A DNA stretch of 64,000 nt from Humibacillus xanthopallidus (GCF_006716675.1 NZ_VFPM01000003.1:62001-126000), one strand, 5' to 3'. Positions 19,937 through 28,676 are shown, counted from the stretch's first letter. The notes: generated by a model not told the origin, from the sequence alone. Numbers and translations are program-made.

Positions 19937-20317
19937 TCAGCTGTCGAGGTTCTTCGCGATGATGACGATCGCGGGGATGAGCAGCAGCGCAAGCCACGAC
20001 CGTGTCAGCGCGAAGGCGGCGATGCCGATGAACGGGGCGAGAGCACTGAGGGTCGAGCTGAGCCGGCGGTGAGAGGACGCGGCACGCTTGGCCGGCAGGT
20101 TGCGCCGAGCCGGGTCGGCCTCGAAGCGGGGCTGCGGCTCGGGCAGGTCGGCGAAGAGGGCCGTGATGTCGGCGCGAGTCACCGCGTCGCGAGCGCGCCC
20201 CCGCCGGTCCTCGTACTCGAACGCGTCGAGCCGCCCTGCGGCATGGTGCACCTCGAGGGCCGCGAGCGCGTCGTCGCGCTCGCGGGTCCCGATGCGGATG
20301 TCGCCGTCGCCGCTCAT
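19937..20317 (-). CDS. DUF1707 (SHOCT-like) membrane protein
   Basis: A 126-residue protein beginning with the DUF1707 signature IRIGTRERDDALAALEVHHAAGRLD, continuing with EYEDRRGRARDAVTRADITALFADLP. Two hydrophobic stretches near the C-terminus (ALAPFIGIAAFALTRSW and LALLLIPAIVIIAKNL) indicate a membrane hairpin. Proteins of this type are common in Actinobacteria and their role is unknown. It is convergent with hemQ. Confidence 0.85.
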   Translation of the reverse strand: MSGDGDIRIGTRERDDALAALEVHHAAGRLDAFEYEDRRGRARDAVTRADITALFADLPEPQPRFEADPARRNLPAKRAASSHRRLSSTLSALAPFIGIAAFALTRSWLALLLIPAIVIIAKNLDS

Positions 20318-20346
20318 GCTCCCAATCTAGGCGAGTAACCGCCTGC

Positions 20347-20799
20347 TCACGCTGAGGCGCACGGATCGCTCGGCTCGTCGGGCTGCAGGCGCAGCGAGAT
20401 CGAGTTGATGCAGTAGCGCTGGTCGGTGGGCGTGTCGTAGCCCTCGCCCTCGAAGACGTGGCCCAGGTGGCTGCCGCAGGTCGCGCAGCGCACCTCGACA
20501 CGCTTCATCCCGAAGGTGCGGTCCTCGATGTACTCGACCGTGTCGCCGGCGAGGGGGGAGTAGAACGACGGCCAGCCGCAGTGCGACTCGAACTTCGTGT
20601 CGCTGCGGAAGAGCTCGGCCCCGCACGCGCGGCACGCGTAGACGCCCTGGGTCTTGGTGTCGGTGTACTCACCCCGGAAGGCGGGCTCGGTGCCGGCCTG
20701 ACGCAGGACCTTGAACTCGGCCGGGGTCAGGGACTCGCGCCACTCCTGCTCACTGCGCTGGACGGCATACGGCTTGCTGGAGGTCGTCTTGTCGCTCAT
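20347..20799 (-). CDS. msrB: Peptide-methionine (R)-S-oxide reductase
   Basis: A 150-residue MsrB. The catalytic Cys is in QRYCINSISL near the C-terminus; zinc-binding CxxC pairs are CRACG and CATCGSHLGHVF. The central motif FESHCGWPSFY is typical. It reduces methionine-R-sulfoxide in oxidised proteins. It is a single gene between a DUF1707 gene and a divergent hydrolase. Confidence 0.95.
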   Translation of the reverse strand: MSDKTTSSKPYAVQRSEQEWRESLTPAEFKVLRQAGTEPAFRGEYTDTKTQGVYACRACGAELFRSDTKFESHCGWPSFYSPLAGDTVEYIEDRTFGMKRVEVRCATCGSHLGHVFEGEGYDTPTDQRYCINSISLRLQPDEPSDPCASA

Positions 20800-20926
20800 G
20801 TCCGGACCAACGCCACGGGGCCCGACTTTGTGCCCGTCATGCCCCTCGAGCCCTCAGGGGGGGTGCGGGCGGCCCCGGCTCGCCGCGGTGGGCACCTGCG
20901 CCGGTGCGGGCGCGGTGTTTGCGACG

Positions 20927-22108
20927 ATGGGGCCCGTGCAGTGGCGAAGGGTGGTCTCGCGTCCCGCGCTCGTCGCCGCGGCGGTGGGCAGCGGGTCCGC
21001 CGTGGGCGCCGCCGCCGGCTCGGTGGCGGCTGCGGCGTACTTCGCCCGTCGGGTGCTGACCCCCGACGAGCTCCAGCCCGACAACGTCATGATCCTCGAC
21101 CACGACGCCGACTCGGTGACCTTCAGGGCCACGCTCGACACGACCGGGCCGGGTCGCTACGGCGTGTGGCTCTCCGGCGGCCTCGGCCACGCCCGCGTCG
21201 GCGAGGTGCTCCTGCAGGACCCGATGACGGTCACTCGCGAGCTCATCGCGGTCGACCGGGGCGAGCTCGCTCCCGGCCCGGCCCGCTGGAACCAGTACTA
21301 CTACTGGGACCGCCCGTCGGTGAGCCTCGGCCTGCCCGAGGAGGACGTCAGCGTGCTCTCCGACGTCGGTGGGCTCCCGGGCTGGGTCGTGCGGCCCGAG
21401 CCGGCCGTGCCTGCCACGGGCGACTGGGCGGTGCTCGTGCACGGCCGCGGCGCCCGCAAGGAGGAGACGCTCCGGGCCGTCCCCGTGCTCCGTCGGGCGG
21501 GCTGGACGAGCCTCGTCGCGGCCTACCGCAACGACCGCGACGCCCCTCCGGGCCCCGACGGGCGCTACAACCTCGGCCTCTCGGAGTGGCGCGACATCGA
21601 GGCGGCGATGGGGTATGCCGTGTCGCACGGTGCGCGCCGCATCGTCCTCATGGGGTGGTCGATGGGCGGCGCCGTCGTGCTCCAGGCTCTCGACCGGTCA
21701 CCGCTCGCCGAGCGGGTCGTCGGGGTGTGTCTCGACTCGGCGGTGCTCGACTGGGGTGTCGTGCTGCGGCACCACGCCCACGTGCACCGGGTGCCGGGCC
21801 CGCTCGCGCGCATGGCCACCGACCTCATGGGCTCACGCGGTAGCCGTCGGCTCGTCGGGGTCCACGAGCCGCTCGACGTCGCGCGCACCGACTGGGTGGC
21901 CCGGGCCGACGAGCTGACCCGGCCGATGCTCGTCATCGCCTCCGACGGAGACGACTTCGTGCCGATCGGGCCGGCCGTCGCGATCGCCGGCCGGCGGCCC
22001 GACCTCGTGCGGTTCGAGCGGTGGCAGGTGGCGCGGCACTGCCGGGAGTGGAACGAGGACTCCGTGCGGTGGGAGCGGGCTGTGGCCGACTTCCTCGCAT
22101 CGGTGTGA
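20927..22108 (+). CDS. Alpha/beta hydrolase with N-terminal membrane anchor
   Basis: A protein of about 393 residues. The N-terminus has a hydrophobic Ala/Gly segment (VAAAVGSGSAVGAAAGSVAAAAYFA) that would anchor it to the membrane or act as a signal. The hydrolase domain shows the nucleophile elbow GWSMGGAVV, an oxyanion region VLVHGRGARKEE, an acidic residue in IASDGDDFVPI and a His in VARHCREW. The substrate is unknown. Start is ambiguous between ATG20927 and GTG20936; longer frames back to 20711 overlap msrB and its promoter. Confidence 0.82.
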   Translation: MGPVQWRRVVSRPALVAAAVGSGSAVGAAAGSVAAAAYFARRVLTPDELQPDNVMILDHDADSVTFRATLDTTGPGRYGVWLSGGLGHARVGEVLLQDPMTVTRELIAVDRGELAPGPARWNQYYYWDRPSVSLGLPEEDVSVLSDVGGLPGWVVRPEPAVPATGDWAVLVHGRGARKEETLRAVPVLRRAGWTSLVAAYRNDRDAPPGPDGRYNLGLSEWRDIEAAMGYAVSHGARRIVLMGWSMGGAVVLQALDRSPLAERVVGVCLDSAVLDWGVVLRHHAHVHRVPGPLARMATDLMGSRGSRRLVGVHEPLDVARTDWVARADELTRPMLVIASDGDDFVPIGPAVAIAGRRPDLVRFERWQVARHCREWNEDSVRWERAVADFLASV

Positions 22109-22111
22109 CCC

Positions 22112-22864
22112 TCAGCGGCGCGTGAGCCACCGGCCGAGGAGCGTGCCGTCCTGCTCGAGAAGGGCGTGCAGGTCGAGGTCGACGGCGACCTCGGGACCGC
22201 TGAGGGTGCGGGGGTGGTCACCGCCGACGAGGGTCGGTGCCAGGGTGAGGCAGAGCTCGTCGAGCAGGCCCTGCCCCACGAGCGTCGACAGCCAGGAGGG
22301 GCCACCCTCGGTGAGCAGGCGCGTCCAGCCGCGGCGAGCCAGGGCCTCGACGAGCTGAGAGGGGTCGACGCGCTCGTCGCCGCAGACGATGACGTGCTGC
22401 TCGCCGAGGCTCGACCGGGCCTTCTCGAGACCCGGCGCTGACGCGGCGGTGGCCAGCAGAACCGAGCCGTCGTCGACGCCGTCGAGCCGTGGTGGCACCT
22501 GGCCGCGGTTGCTGACGGCGACGAGGGGCAGGCTGGGCGGAAGGCCGTCGCCCTGCCGCAGGCCGCGCCAGCGATCGTCGACCGAGATCGGCGAATACCC
22601 TTCGTCGCGAAGGGTGCCCGCGCCCACGACCACCGCATGGCTCTGGGCGCGCAGCAGCTCGAAGACGACGTGGTCGGCGTCCGTGTTGATGCCCCCCGAG
22701 CGGCCGTCGGCCCCCGTCGCGGACCCGTCGAGCGAGCAGACCATGTTGGCGCGGAGCCAGGGCACGCGCGGAGGTGCGTAGACGGCATACAGGGCCGCGT
22801 CGCCGAGGGCGTCGAGGTCGGCAGGCGCGGCGACGGCGGGAGACCCTGAGACGAGCAGGCGCAT
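22112..22864 (-). CDS. RibD C-terminal / dihydrofolate-reductase-like pyrimidine reductase
   Basis: A 250-residue protein with the RibD_C fold. Substrate and NADPH motifs include ANMVCSLDGSATG, SHAVVVGAGTLRDEGYSPI and LLTEGGPSWLSTLVGQGLLDEL. Stand-alone members are annotated as pyrimidine reductase family; the substrate here is not known. It is convergent with the hydrolase gene, 3 bp from its stop. Confidence 0.85.
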   Translation of the reverse strand: MRLLVSGSPAVAAPADLDALGDAALYAVYAPPRVPWLRANMVCSLDGSATGADGRSGGINTDADHVVFELLRAQSHAVVVGAGTLRDEGYSPISVDDRWRGLRQGDGLPPSLPLVAVSNRGQVPPRLDGVDDGSVLLATAASAPGLEKARSSLGEQHVIVCGDERVDPSQLVEALARRGWTRLLTEGGPSWLSTLVGQGLLDELCLTLAPTLVGGDHPRTLSGPEVAVDLDLHALLEQDGTLLGRWLTRR

Positions 22865-22941
22865 CGGCTCAGTATGCCGTCCGCGAGGTCGGGCGCGGCG
22901 GATCCCCTTCCGGGGTGGTGGCGTCCGGCAGGATGACCCCC

Positions 22942-23901
22942 ATGGGCAAGGGCAAGAAGGACAAGAAGAAGAAGCAGAAGGACACCTCGGGCAAGGGCGA
23001 GCAGAAGGCGGCCAAGAAGGCCGCCAAGGTCTCCGAGGCGCGCGAGGAGGTCAGCGACGACGGCGCGCGTCTCGGCGGCTTCTCCGACGCGCTCCGCGTC
23101 GGCAAGGGCTTCTCGCTCGTCGACGTCGACACCGGGTCGACCCCGGCCTTCGACGGTGACGAGGACGACGGCGAGGCGGCCCTCGAGGCAGGCCACGCCG
23201 AGCTGTCGGACCTCATGGAGCGGCTCTTCGCCGAGTCGACGGCGGGCTCGAAGCGGGCGCTGCTGCTCGTCGTGCAGGGCATGGACACCTCCGGCAAGGG
23301 CGGCCTCATGCGGCACGTCATCTCCGTCAACCCGCAGAGCGTCCGAGCCACGGCCTTCAAGCAGCCGACCCCCGAAGAGCTCGCCCACGACTTCCTCTGG
23401 CGCGTCGAGAAGGCGCTGCCCGCGGCGGGCCAGCTCGGGGTCTTCGACCGCTCGCACTACGAGGACGTGCTCGTCGTCCGCGTGCACGACATCGTGCCGC
23501 CCGAGGTGTGGCAGAAGCGCTACGCGCAGATCAACGCCTTCGAGCGGCGGGTCGACCGGTCGGGCACCACGATCATCAAGGTCATGACGCACATCTCCAA
23601 GGAGGAGCAGCGCGAACGCCTGCTCGAGCGGCTCGACCGGCCGGACAAGTACTACAAGTACAACCCCGGCGACGTCGACGAGCGCAGCCACTGGCTCGAC
23701 TACATGGAGGCCTACCAGGTCGTTCTCGACAAGACGTCCACGGTCGTCGCGCCCTGGCACGTCGTGCCCGCCGACCACAAGTGGTACGCCCGGCTCGCCG
23801 TGCAGCAGCTCCTCCTCGAGGCGCTGCGGTCGATGAACCTCACGTGGCCGCCGGCCGACTTCGACATCGAGGTGGAGAAGAAGCGGCTCGCCGAGAGCTG
23901 A
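22942..23901 (+). CDS. ppk2: Polyphosphate kinase 2 family protein with Lys-rich N-terminal extension
   Basis: A 319-residue protein. Residues 1-35 are dominated by Lys (GKGKKDKKKKQKDTSGKGEQ). The PPK2 core follows: Walker A-like MDTSGKGG, Walker B FDRSHYEDVLVVRVH, and the lid region around RLDRPDKYYKYNPGDVDERSHW. PPK2 enzymes transfer phosphate between polyphosphate and nucleotides. ATG22942 is used; an in-frame ATG at 22933 would add three residues. The basic extension is not part of the catalytic fold. Confidence 0.92.
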   Translation: MGKGKKDKKKKQKDTSGKGEQKAAKKAAKVSEAREEVSDDGARLGGFSDALRVGKGFSLVDVDTGSTPAFDGDEDDGEAALEAGHAELSDLMERLFAESTAGSKRALLLVVQGMDTSGKGGLMRHVISVNPQSVRATAFKQPTPEELAHDFLWRVEKALPAAGQLGVFDRSHYEDVLVVRVHDIVPPEVWQKRYAQINAFERRVDRSGTTIIKVMTHISKEEQRERLLERLDRPDKYYKYNPGDVDERSHWLDYMEAYQVVLDKTSTVVAPWHVVPADHKWYARLAVQQLLLEALRSMNLTWPPADFDIEVEKKRLAES

Positions 23902-23923
23902 GGCACGGTCACGCTGCCTGACG

Positions 23924-25564
23924 TCAGCCGGCGCGCTCGATGAGGGCGCCGGCAGACGCCGCGAGGTCGACGTCGAGCGAGCCGAAGGTGTGGCCCCGTC
24001 GGTCGGCGATGCGGCTCGCCACGAACGCGTCGGCAACAGCGGCAGGGGAGTGCTCGACGAGGAGGCTCGCCTGGAGGGCGAGAGCCAGCTTCTCGACGAC
24101 CGAGCGGGCGACGAAGGCGGCCTCCGGCGACGCCGGATCGAGCGAGCGGGCCTGTGCGACAGCCGAATCCATGTGGCGGTCGAGATCGACGCTACGCCCG
24201 CGCACGCGATGCAGCTCCTTGGTGAGGGCTTCGAGCGTCGCCGGCTCGCGGGAGACTGCGCGCAGGACGTCGAGGGCGTTGACGTTGCCCGAGCCCTCCC
24301 AGATGGAGTTGAGCGGCGCCTCCCGGTAGAGCCGGGCAAGCCCGTTCTCCTCGACGTAGCCGTTGCCCCCGAGGCACTCGAGCGCCTCGGCGACCATCGG
24401 CGCCGTGCGCTTGCAGACCCAGAACTTGCCGAGTGCGACGCCGAGGCGGGCCAAGTCGCTCTCACCGGTGTCGAAGGCGTGGGCGAGGCGCAGGCCGAGC
24501 ACCGTCGCGGCCTCCGCCTCGAGGGCGAGGTCGGCGAGCACGTTGCGCATGAGCGGCTGGTCGACGAGGAGCGCCCCGAAGGCCGAGCGGTGGCGCGCGT
24601 GGTGAACGGCCCTGGCGACCGCGTCGCGCATCGTCGCCGCCGAGCCGAGCACGCAGTCCAGCCGGGTGGCGCTCACCATGTCGATGATGGTGCGCACGCC
24701 GCGGCCCTCGTCACCGAGGCGCACGCCCCAGGTGCCATCGAGCTCGACCTCGCTCGACGCGTTGGAGTGGTTGCCGAGCTTGTCCTTGAGGCGTTGCAGG
24801 GCAAAGGCGTTGCGGCTGCCGTCGCCGAGCGCGCGCGGCACGACGAAGCAGGTGAGACCGCCGGGAGCCTGCGCGAGGACGAGGAAGACATCGCTCATCG
24901 GCGCGGAGCAGAACCACTTGTGGCCGGTGAGGCGATAGGTCTCGCCGTCGACGGGTCCGCCGGGGGTGGGCACCGCGCGGGTCGTGTTGGCCCGCACGTC
25001 GGAACCGCCCTGCTTCTCGGTCATGCCCATGCCGGCGAGGGCGCCCGTCTTGGTGCCGACCGGCCGGATGCCGGGCTCGTAGGTGCGGCTCGCGAGGGCG
25101 GGGAGCCAGCGGTCGCGCTGCTGCGGATGGTGCCGGAGAGCCGAGCCGGCGGCATACGTCATCGAGACGGGGCACCCGTGGCCCGCCTCGACCCGCGACC
25201 ACACGACGAAACCCGTGGCGCGGCGCACGTGGGCGCCGGTGCCCGGGGGAGCCGTCCACGGGCCGGCGGTGAGGCCCGCTCCGACGGCCTGAGTGAGCAG
25301 CCAGTGCCACGACGGGTGGAACTCCACCTCGTCGATGCGGTTGCCGCGGCTGTCGAAGGTGCGCAGGACCGGCGGGTGGGCATCGGCGAGCCTGCCGTGC
25401 TCCTGGGCCTCCTCCGAGCCGGCAAGGCGACCGAGCGGCCGCAGCTGCTCGGTGGCTCCGTCGCCGCCCCAGCGCTCCAGCGCCTCGGCGAGCGCGGGGT
25501 CGTCGGCGAGCAGGTCGCGGCCGGCGAAGGGGGGCACCTGGTTGGTCACCTCGTGTGTGCTCAC
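23924..25564 (-). CDS. AidB-like acyl-CoA dehydrogenase
   Basis: A 546-residue flavoprotein, longer than ordinary acyl-CoA dehydrogenases (about 380) and of AidB length. Motifs include MTEKQGGSDVRANTTRA and LTGHKWFCSAPMSDVFLVLAQ, and, near the flavin and substrate site, LARLYREAPLNSIWEGSGNVNALDVLRA, typical of the AidB branch. In E. coli AidB is induced by alkylation and binds DNA; the enzymatic substrate is uncertain. GTG25564 start. Confidence 0.9.
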   Translation of the reverse strand: MSTHEVTNQVPPFAGRDLLADDPALAEALERWGGDGATEQLRPLGRLAGSEEAQEHGRLADAHPPVLRTFDSRGNRIDEVEFHPSWHWLLTQAVGAGLTAGPWTAPPGTGAHVRRATGFVVWSRVEAGHGCPVSMTYAAGSALRHHPQQRDRWLPALASRTYEPGIRPVGTKTGALAGMGMTEKQGGSDVRANTTRAVPTPGGPVDGETYRLTGHKWFCSAPMSDVFLVLAQAPGGLTCFVVPRALGDGSRNAFALQRLKDKLGNHSNASSEVELDGTWGVRLGDEGRGVRTIIDMVSATRLDCVLGSAATMRDAVARAVHHARHRSAFGALLVDQPLMRNVLADLALEAEAATVLGLRLAHAFDTGESDLARLGVALGKFWVCKRTAPMVAEALECLGGNGYVEENGLARLYREAPLNSIWEGSGNVNALDVLRAVSREPATLEALTKELHRVRGRSVDLDRHMDSAVAQARSLDPASPEAAFVARSVVEKLALALQASLLVEHSPAAVADAFVASRIADRRGHTFGSLDVDLAASAGALIERAG

Positions 25565-25655
25565 CCTCCCGAGCCTAGGTGCGGGCCCGGTTGGCGTGAC
25601 CTGCCTCCCCGTGTCGCGCCGGTCACCCGGTCGGGCCCCACTAGCCTCGGGGCTG

Positions 25656-26732
25656 ATGACTGTGCGTGAGAGGTTTCAGGCCGCCCTGGAGCGGGTCCCG
25701 GGCGGCATGACGGCGGCCCGCCTCACGCTGCGCACGGTCGACGTCTGCCTCGACTACCGGGTCACCGGGCTCGCTGCCGAGGCGGCGTTCTTCATGCTGC
25801 TCTCGCTGCCGCCGCTCGTGCTCGGCCTCTTCGGCGGTCTCGGCTACGTCAGCGCGTGGATCGGCCCCGACGCCGTGGCGCGCGTCGTCGCCGAGATCCA
25901 GACGTATGCCGCGCAGTTCCTCACCGAGGCCAGCATCACCGAGCTGCTCGTGCCGACCGTGCAGGACGTCCTCTCGCGGGGCCGCCCCGAGCTCGTGTCG
26001 GTCGGCTTCCTGCTGTCGCTCTGGTCGGGGTCGCGGGCGCTCAACGTCTTCATCGACACTGTGTCGATCATGTACGGGCAGAAGGACGTTCGCGGGATCA
26101 TCCAGCTGCGCGCGCTGTCGCTGTCGCTCTACACCGTGGGCACGGTCGCCGGGATCGTCCTGCTGCCGATCGTCCTGCTCGGCCCCAGCATCATCAGCGC
26201 GTGGCTGCCGCCGCAGCTCGACTTCCTGCGCTACCTCTACTGGCCGGCGGTCCTCGTCGTCAGCGTCCTGGCCCTGACGTCGCTCTACCACGTGTCGACA
26301 CCGCGACGCGGGCCGTGGGTGCGCGACATCCCCGGTGCGGTGCTCGCGATGACGATCTGGCTGGCGGCCTCCTACGTCGTCCGCGTGTCGCTCGAGGCCT
26401 CGCTCGGCGGGTCGACCATCTACGGACCCCTCAGCGCGCCGATCGTCCTGCTCATCTGGCTCTACGCGCTCGCCATCGCGATCCTCATCGGGTCGGGGCT
26501 CAACGCGGCGACGCGGACGATTTGGCCGGTCGTCCTCAGCGACGGGGCCAGCAGCGCCGTGCACTGGCACCCGTGGAGCGAGAGGGCAGTGCTCCAGGTC
26601 GCCATCGAGGACGAGCTCGCCGACGCCGAGCGGCAGCTGGGCGAGCACGGAGGGCAGGGGAGTGAGGGGCGCTCGGGTGACGCGCCGCAGACCGGCGAGG
26701 CCGCCCTGCGCAGCCACCGTCAGGACGACTGA
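25656..26732 (+). CDS. YihY/virulence factor BrkB family membrane protein
   Basis: A 358-residue protein with about six transmembrane helices and the YihY/BrkB signature: YRVTGLAAEAAFFMLLSLPPLVLGL near the start, SLWSGSRALNVFIDTVSIMYG, and IYGPLSAPIVLLIWLYALAIAILIGSGLNAA near the end. Some members were first described as RNase BN, which is no longer accepted. Its role in the inner membrane is not established. The C-terminal tail is charged and likely cytoplasmic. It is the last protein gene before the tRNA cluster. Confidence 0.9.
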   Translation: MTVRERFQAALERVPGGMTAARLTLRTVDVCLDYRVTGLAAEAAFFMLLSLPPLVLGLFGGLGYVSAWIGPDAVARVVAEIQTYAAQFLTEASITELLVPTVQDVLSRGRPELVSVGFLLSLWSGSRALNVFIDTVSIMYGQKDVRGIIQLRALSLSLYTVGTVAGIVLLPIVLLGPSIISAWLPPQLDFLRYLYWPAVLVVSVLALTSLYHVSTPRRGPWVRDIPGAVLAMTIWLAASYVVRVSLEASLGGSTIYGPLSAPIVLLIWLYALAIAILIGSGLNAATRTIWPVVLSDGASSAVHWHPWSERAVLQVAIEDELADAERQLGEHGGQGSEGRSGDAPQTGEAALRSHRQDD

Positions 26733-26844
26733 CCGCCGGTGCGCCGGCGCATCGTCGGGGCGTGGGGGCCGTTTTGTATGTCGCAGATCGATCCGCTAAT
26801 GTCTACCAAGCACGCAGCGGGGAAGTTACACCGCTGGTGTTCCC

Positions 26845-26917
26845 GCGGACGTAGCTCAGTTGGTAGAGCGCAACCTTGCCAAGGTTGAGGTCGCCGGTTC
26901 GAGCCCGGTCGTCCGCT
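26845..26917 (+). tRNA. tRNA-Gly (GCC)
   Basis: Cloverleaf visible: acceptor GCGGACG pairs with CGTCCGC, D-arm GCTC/GAGC, anticodon stem CAACC/GGTTG around loop TTGCCAA (anticodon GCC), and T-loop GGTTCGAGC. CCA is not encoded. Confidence 0.95.
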
Positions 26918-26946
26918 CGGAGGCAATAGTTCCACTTGCCTTCCAC

Positions 26947-27017
26947 GGTGGAGTGGCCGAGAGGCGAGGCAGCGGCCTGCAAAGCCGCGTACACGGGTTC
27001 AAATCCCGTCTCCACCT
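26947..27017 (+). tRNA. tRNA-Cys (GCA)
   Basis: Acceptor GGTGGAG pairs with CTCCACC; anticodon stem GCGGC/GCCGC encloses CTGCAAA (anticodon GCA); T-loop GGTTCAAATCC. CCA is not encoded. It lies 29 bp after tRNA-Gly. Confidence 0.95.
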
Positions 27018-27044
27018 CGGTACAGCACCACACAGCAACACCCA

Positions 27045-27119
27045 GGGCGATTGGCGCAGTGGTAGCGCGCTTCCTTGACACGGAAGAGGTCACTGGTTCA
27101 AACCCAGTATCGCCCACCA
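27045..27119 (+). tRNA. tRNA-Val (GAC), with encoded CCA; likely attachment locus
   Basis: Acceptor GGGCGAT pairs with ATCGCCC; anticodon loop in CTTCCTTGACACGGAAG gives GAC; T-loop GGTTCAAACC. The sequence continues ACCA, so CCA is present in the DNA, unlike the two tRNAs before it. Accessory-type genes begin directly downstream, making its 3' end the likely integration site. Confidence 0.93.
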
Positions 27120-27128
27120 CCGGAATAT

Positions 27129-27171
27129 GGCCCCTGACCAGCGGAAACGCCGGTTGGGGGCCTTCCATTTT
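27129..27171 (+). terminator. Rho-independent terminator of the tRNA cluster
   Basis: GGCCCCTGACCAGCG pairs with CGCCGGTTGGGGGCC around a GAAA tetraloop (27129-27162), with one mismatch and two G-T pairs, followed by TTCCATTTT. It starts 10 bp after tRNA-Val. Confidence 0.85.
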
Positions 27172-27177
27172 CCCCCT

Positions 27178-27225
27178 ACGTGGACCAGACGTGGACCACC
27201 CCGAGCCTGAAGATGTACGTGGTCC
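27178..27225. repeat. Repeated ACGTGGACC motifs near the tRNA-Val junction
   Basis: ACGTGGACC occurs at 27178-27186 and again at 27189-27197, with a one-base variant ACGTGGTCC at 27217-27225. Short spaced repeats at an element end are the kind of site recombinases use, but no integrase is in the window to link them to. Confidence 0.4.
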
Positions 27226-27369
27226 GACGCCGAATCTCGCTCGACGAGTCCTGTCACCGACGTCGTGGACCACGGGTCCCGACATCGGGCGGGACTCTTG
27301 GGCTCCCGCTCGGGTCTCCCAAGCCGATCTCGACACACGTCGATGCAAACCCGCACGGCGGTCCCGCCG

Positions 27370-27993
27370 CTATGCATGTCCTCTGCCGAGCTCGTCGGGG
27401 GACTCGGCCGCCGACTCAGGGACCGTGCCAGTTCCCGTGACTGACCTGCGTGCGAGCTCACTCCGACGCCGGCGGATGTACCGGCTGGCGCAGGACCGTG
27501 TGCAGAACTTTCGCCGGCGCGCCATGTGGAACGGGCAGAACTCCGCGCCGCACTCTGCGCAGGTGACGACGATGACGACACGCCGACTCGCTTGTGGCGT
27601 CTGCAGACCGGACAGCGAAGCTACTGCCCCTGCAGGGGAGAGGGGCATCCCGCGAGCGAGCCGTGCAGCGGTGGCTCTCTTGGGATCACGGGCAGCGATG
27701 AGACCTGTCCGTGTGGACATTTGGGCGGTGCCGCGAGTGGCGAGCTTTTCGCGCACTCCTGCGGCTACGAGCCCTTTGGAGCGGCGGAGGCCGTGCTCGA
27801 GCTTGTACTGCCGCGCGTGCATGCCGTGAGCCTTGAATGCGTGGAGGCCGAGGTGTGGGCCTCGCCAGCCGCAGATGTGGCATAGGAGTCCATCGGCGTC
27901 CTCGTCGAGGACGCCGAACAGGCCGTGCCCGTCCGGCTCTCCCACCTGGGTCGGGTCACCTGTGTCGTCGTAAGGGGCCACCCGACTGATCAT
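27370..27993 (-). CDS. Ros/MucR-like zinc-finger protein
   Basis: About 207 residues. A single-finger Ros/MucR-type motif is visible: LCHICGWRGPHLGLHAFKAHGMHARQYKLEHGL (CxxC then HxxxHG and Y). A second Cys cluster near the C-terminus, CAECGAEFCPFHMARRRKFCTRSCASRYIRRRR, looks like an independent zinc ribbon followed by a basic stretch. It is probably a DNA-binding regulator of the element. ATG27993 is used; a TTG at 28035 with GAGGG upstream would add 14 residues. It is the first gene after tRNA-Val and reads toward the junction. Confidence 0.7.
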   Translation of the reverse strand: MISRVAPYDDTGDPTQVGEPDGHGLFGVLDEDADGLLCHICGWRGPHLGLHAFKAHGMHARQYKLEHGLRRSKGLVAAGVREKLATRGTAQMSTRTGLIAARDPKRATAARLARGMPLSPAGAVASLSGLQTPQASRRVVIVVTCAECGAEFCPFHMARRRKFCTRSCASRYIRRRRSELARRSVTGTGTVPESAAESPDELGRGHA

Positions 27994-28060
27994 GCCGCTA
28001 CGAAGCCGGAGGGGCAGGTCGGAGTCCCCGGGCAAGTGGATTCCCTCGCTGGGTGGAGGA

Positions 28061-28291
28061 TCAGCGGGAAGCGTGTGGCGCCCGCATGGACTCCGGTCCT
28101 GCAGACATGGTCGGCAGGCGCACCATCATCTGGTCGACGTCGTACGGGTCGACTCGAAGGACGCGGGGGCCGCTGCGGTAGGCGGCGAGCACGCCGCTGG
28201 CGATGCGCCGTCGAATCGTCTTCGTGCTCAAGCCTGTGCGCTCGGCTGCTTCGGCGAGTGACTCGAACTCGCGGCGGTTCTTCTGGTTCAT
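28061..28291 (-). CDS. Excisionase-like / MerR-type HTH protein
   Basis: A 76-residue protein with the helix-turn-helix SLAEAAERTGLSTKTIRRRIASGVLAAYRSGPRVLRVDPYDVDQMM. This is the excisionase-type HTH_17 pattern with a wing ending in a DVD motif. ATG28291 is set by GGGAGG 6 nt upstream; the longer frame to 28579 is unlikely. Such proteins direct excision of integrated elements or act as small regulators. It lies on the same strand as, and just upstream of, the Ros/MucR-like gene, at the expected place for an xis gene although no int gene is adjacent. Confidence 0.78.
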   Translation of the reverse strand: MNQKNRREFESLAEAAERTGLSTKTIRRRIASGVLAAYRSGPRVLRVDPYDVDQMMVRLPTMSAGPESMRAPHASR

Positions 28292-28676
28292 GGTGACCTC
28301 CCAGTCTCCAAAGCCGTGGCACGAGGTCTGGGCGATCACCTCGGATCCGTCGCCTCCTCGACGAGGCGATGTCATCGACACGGTCCATGGCTCCCAAGGT
28401 GGCCGCTGGGTGATGCGGTCCTGCAACCCCTTCCGCGATGTGCTGGTCTGGGAGGTCTTGAACTGCGTGATGACCGTAGGTGTGGTGCCATGGACTGGCA
28501 TGAGGTGCAAAACGGGCGAATCCCCAGGCCGGGGACGGTTGCAGGTAGTTATCCACAGGTAGCCGCCTGGTCTGCTCATGGGCGCAAACCCGCCATATCG
28601 TGAAAACGCCTACCCGACGCTGATCGCCAGGCGCAGGTGGGCGGGCTTTATCTTTTGAGACCCGGGGAGAGACGAC
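28292..28676. other. Intergenic region with one DnaA-box-like sequence
   Basis: A 385-bp divergent spacer between the excisionase-like gene and the lipoprotein gene. TTATCCACA, a perfect DnaA box, is at 28549-28557. Only one is seen, so this is not evidence for an origin. The 5' leader before 28677 contains GGGGAGAG as ribosome-binding site. No gene is visible. Confidence 0.5.

Noticed and set aside
27090..27581. Open frames on both strands just after tRNA-Val
   Set aside because: They include tRNA and terminator sequence and overlap the zinc-protein gene; composition is not protein-like.
28549..28557. DnaA box as evidence for a replication origin
   Set aside because: A single TTATCCACA without iterons, AT-rich region or replication gene nearby is expected by chance often enough.
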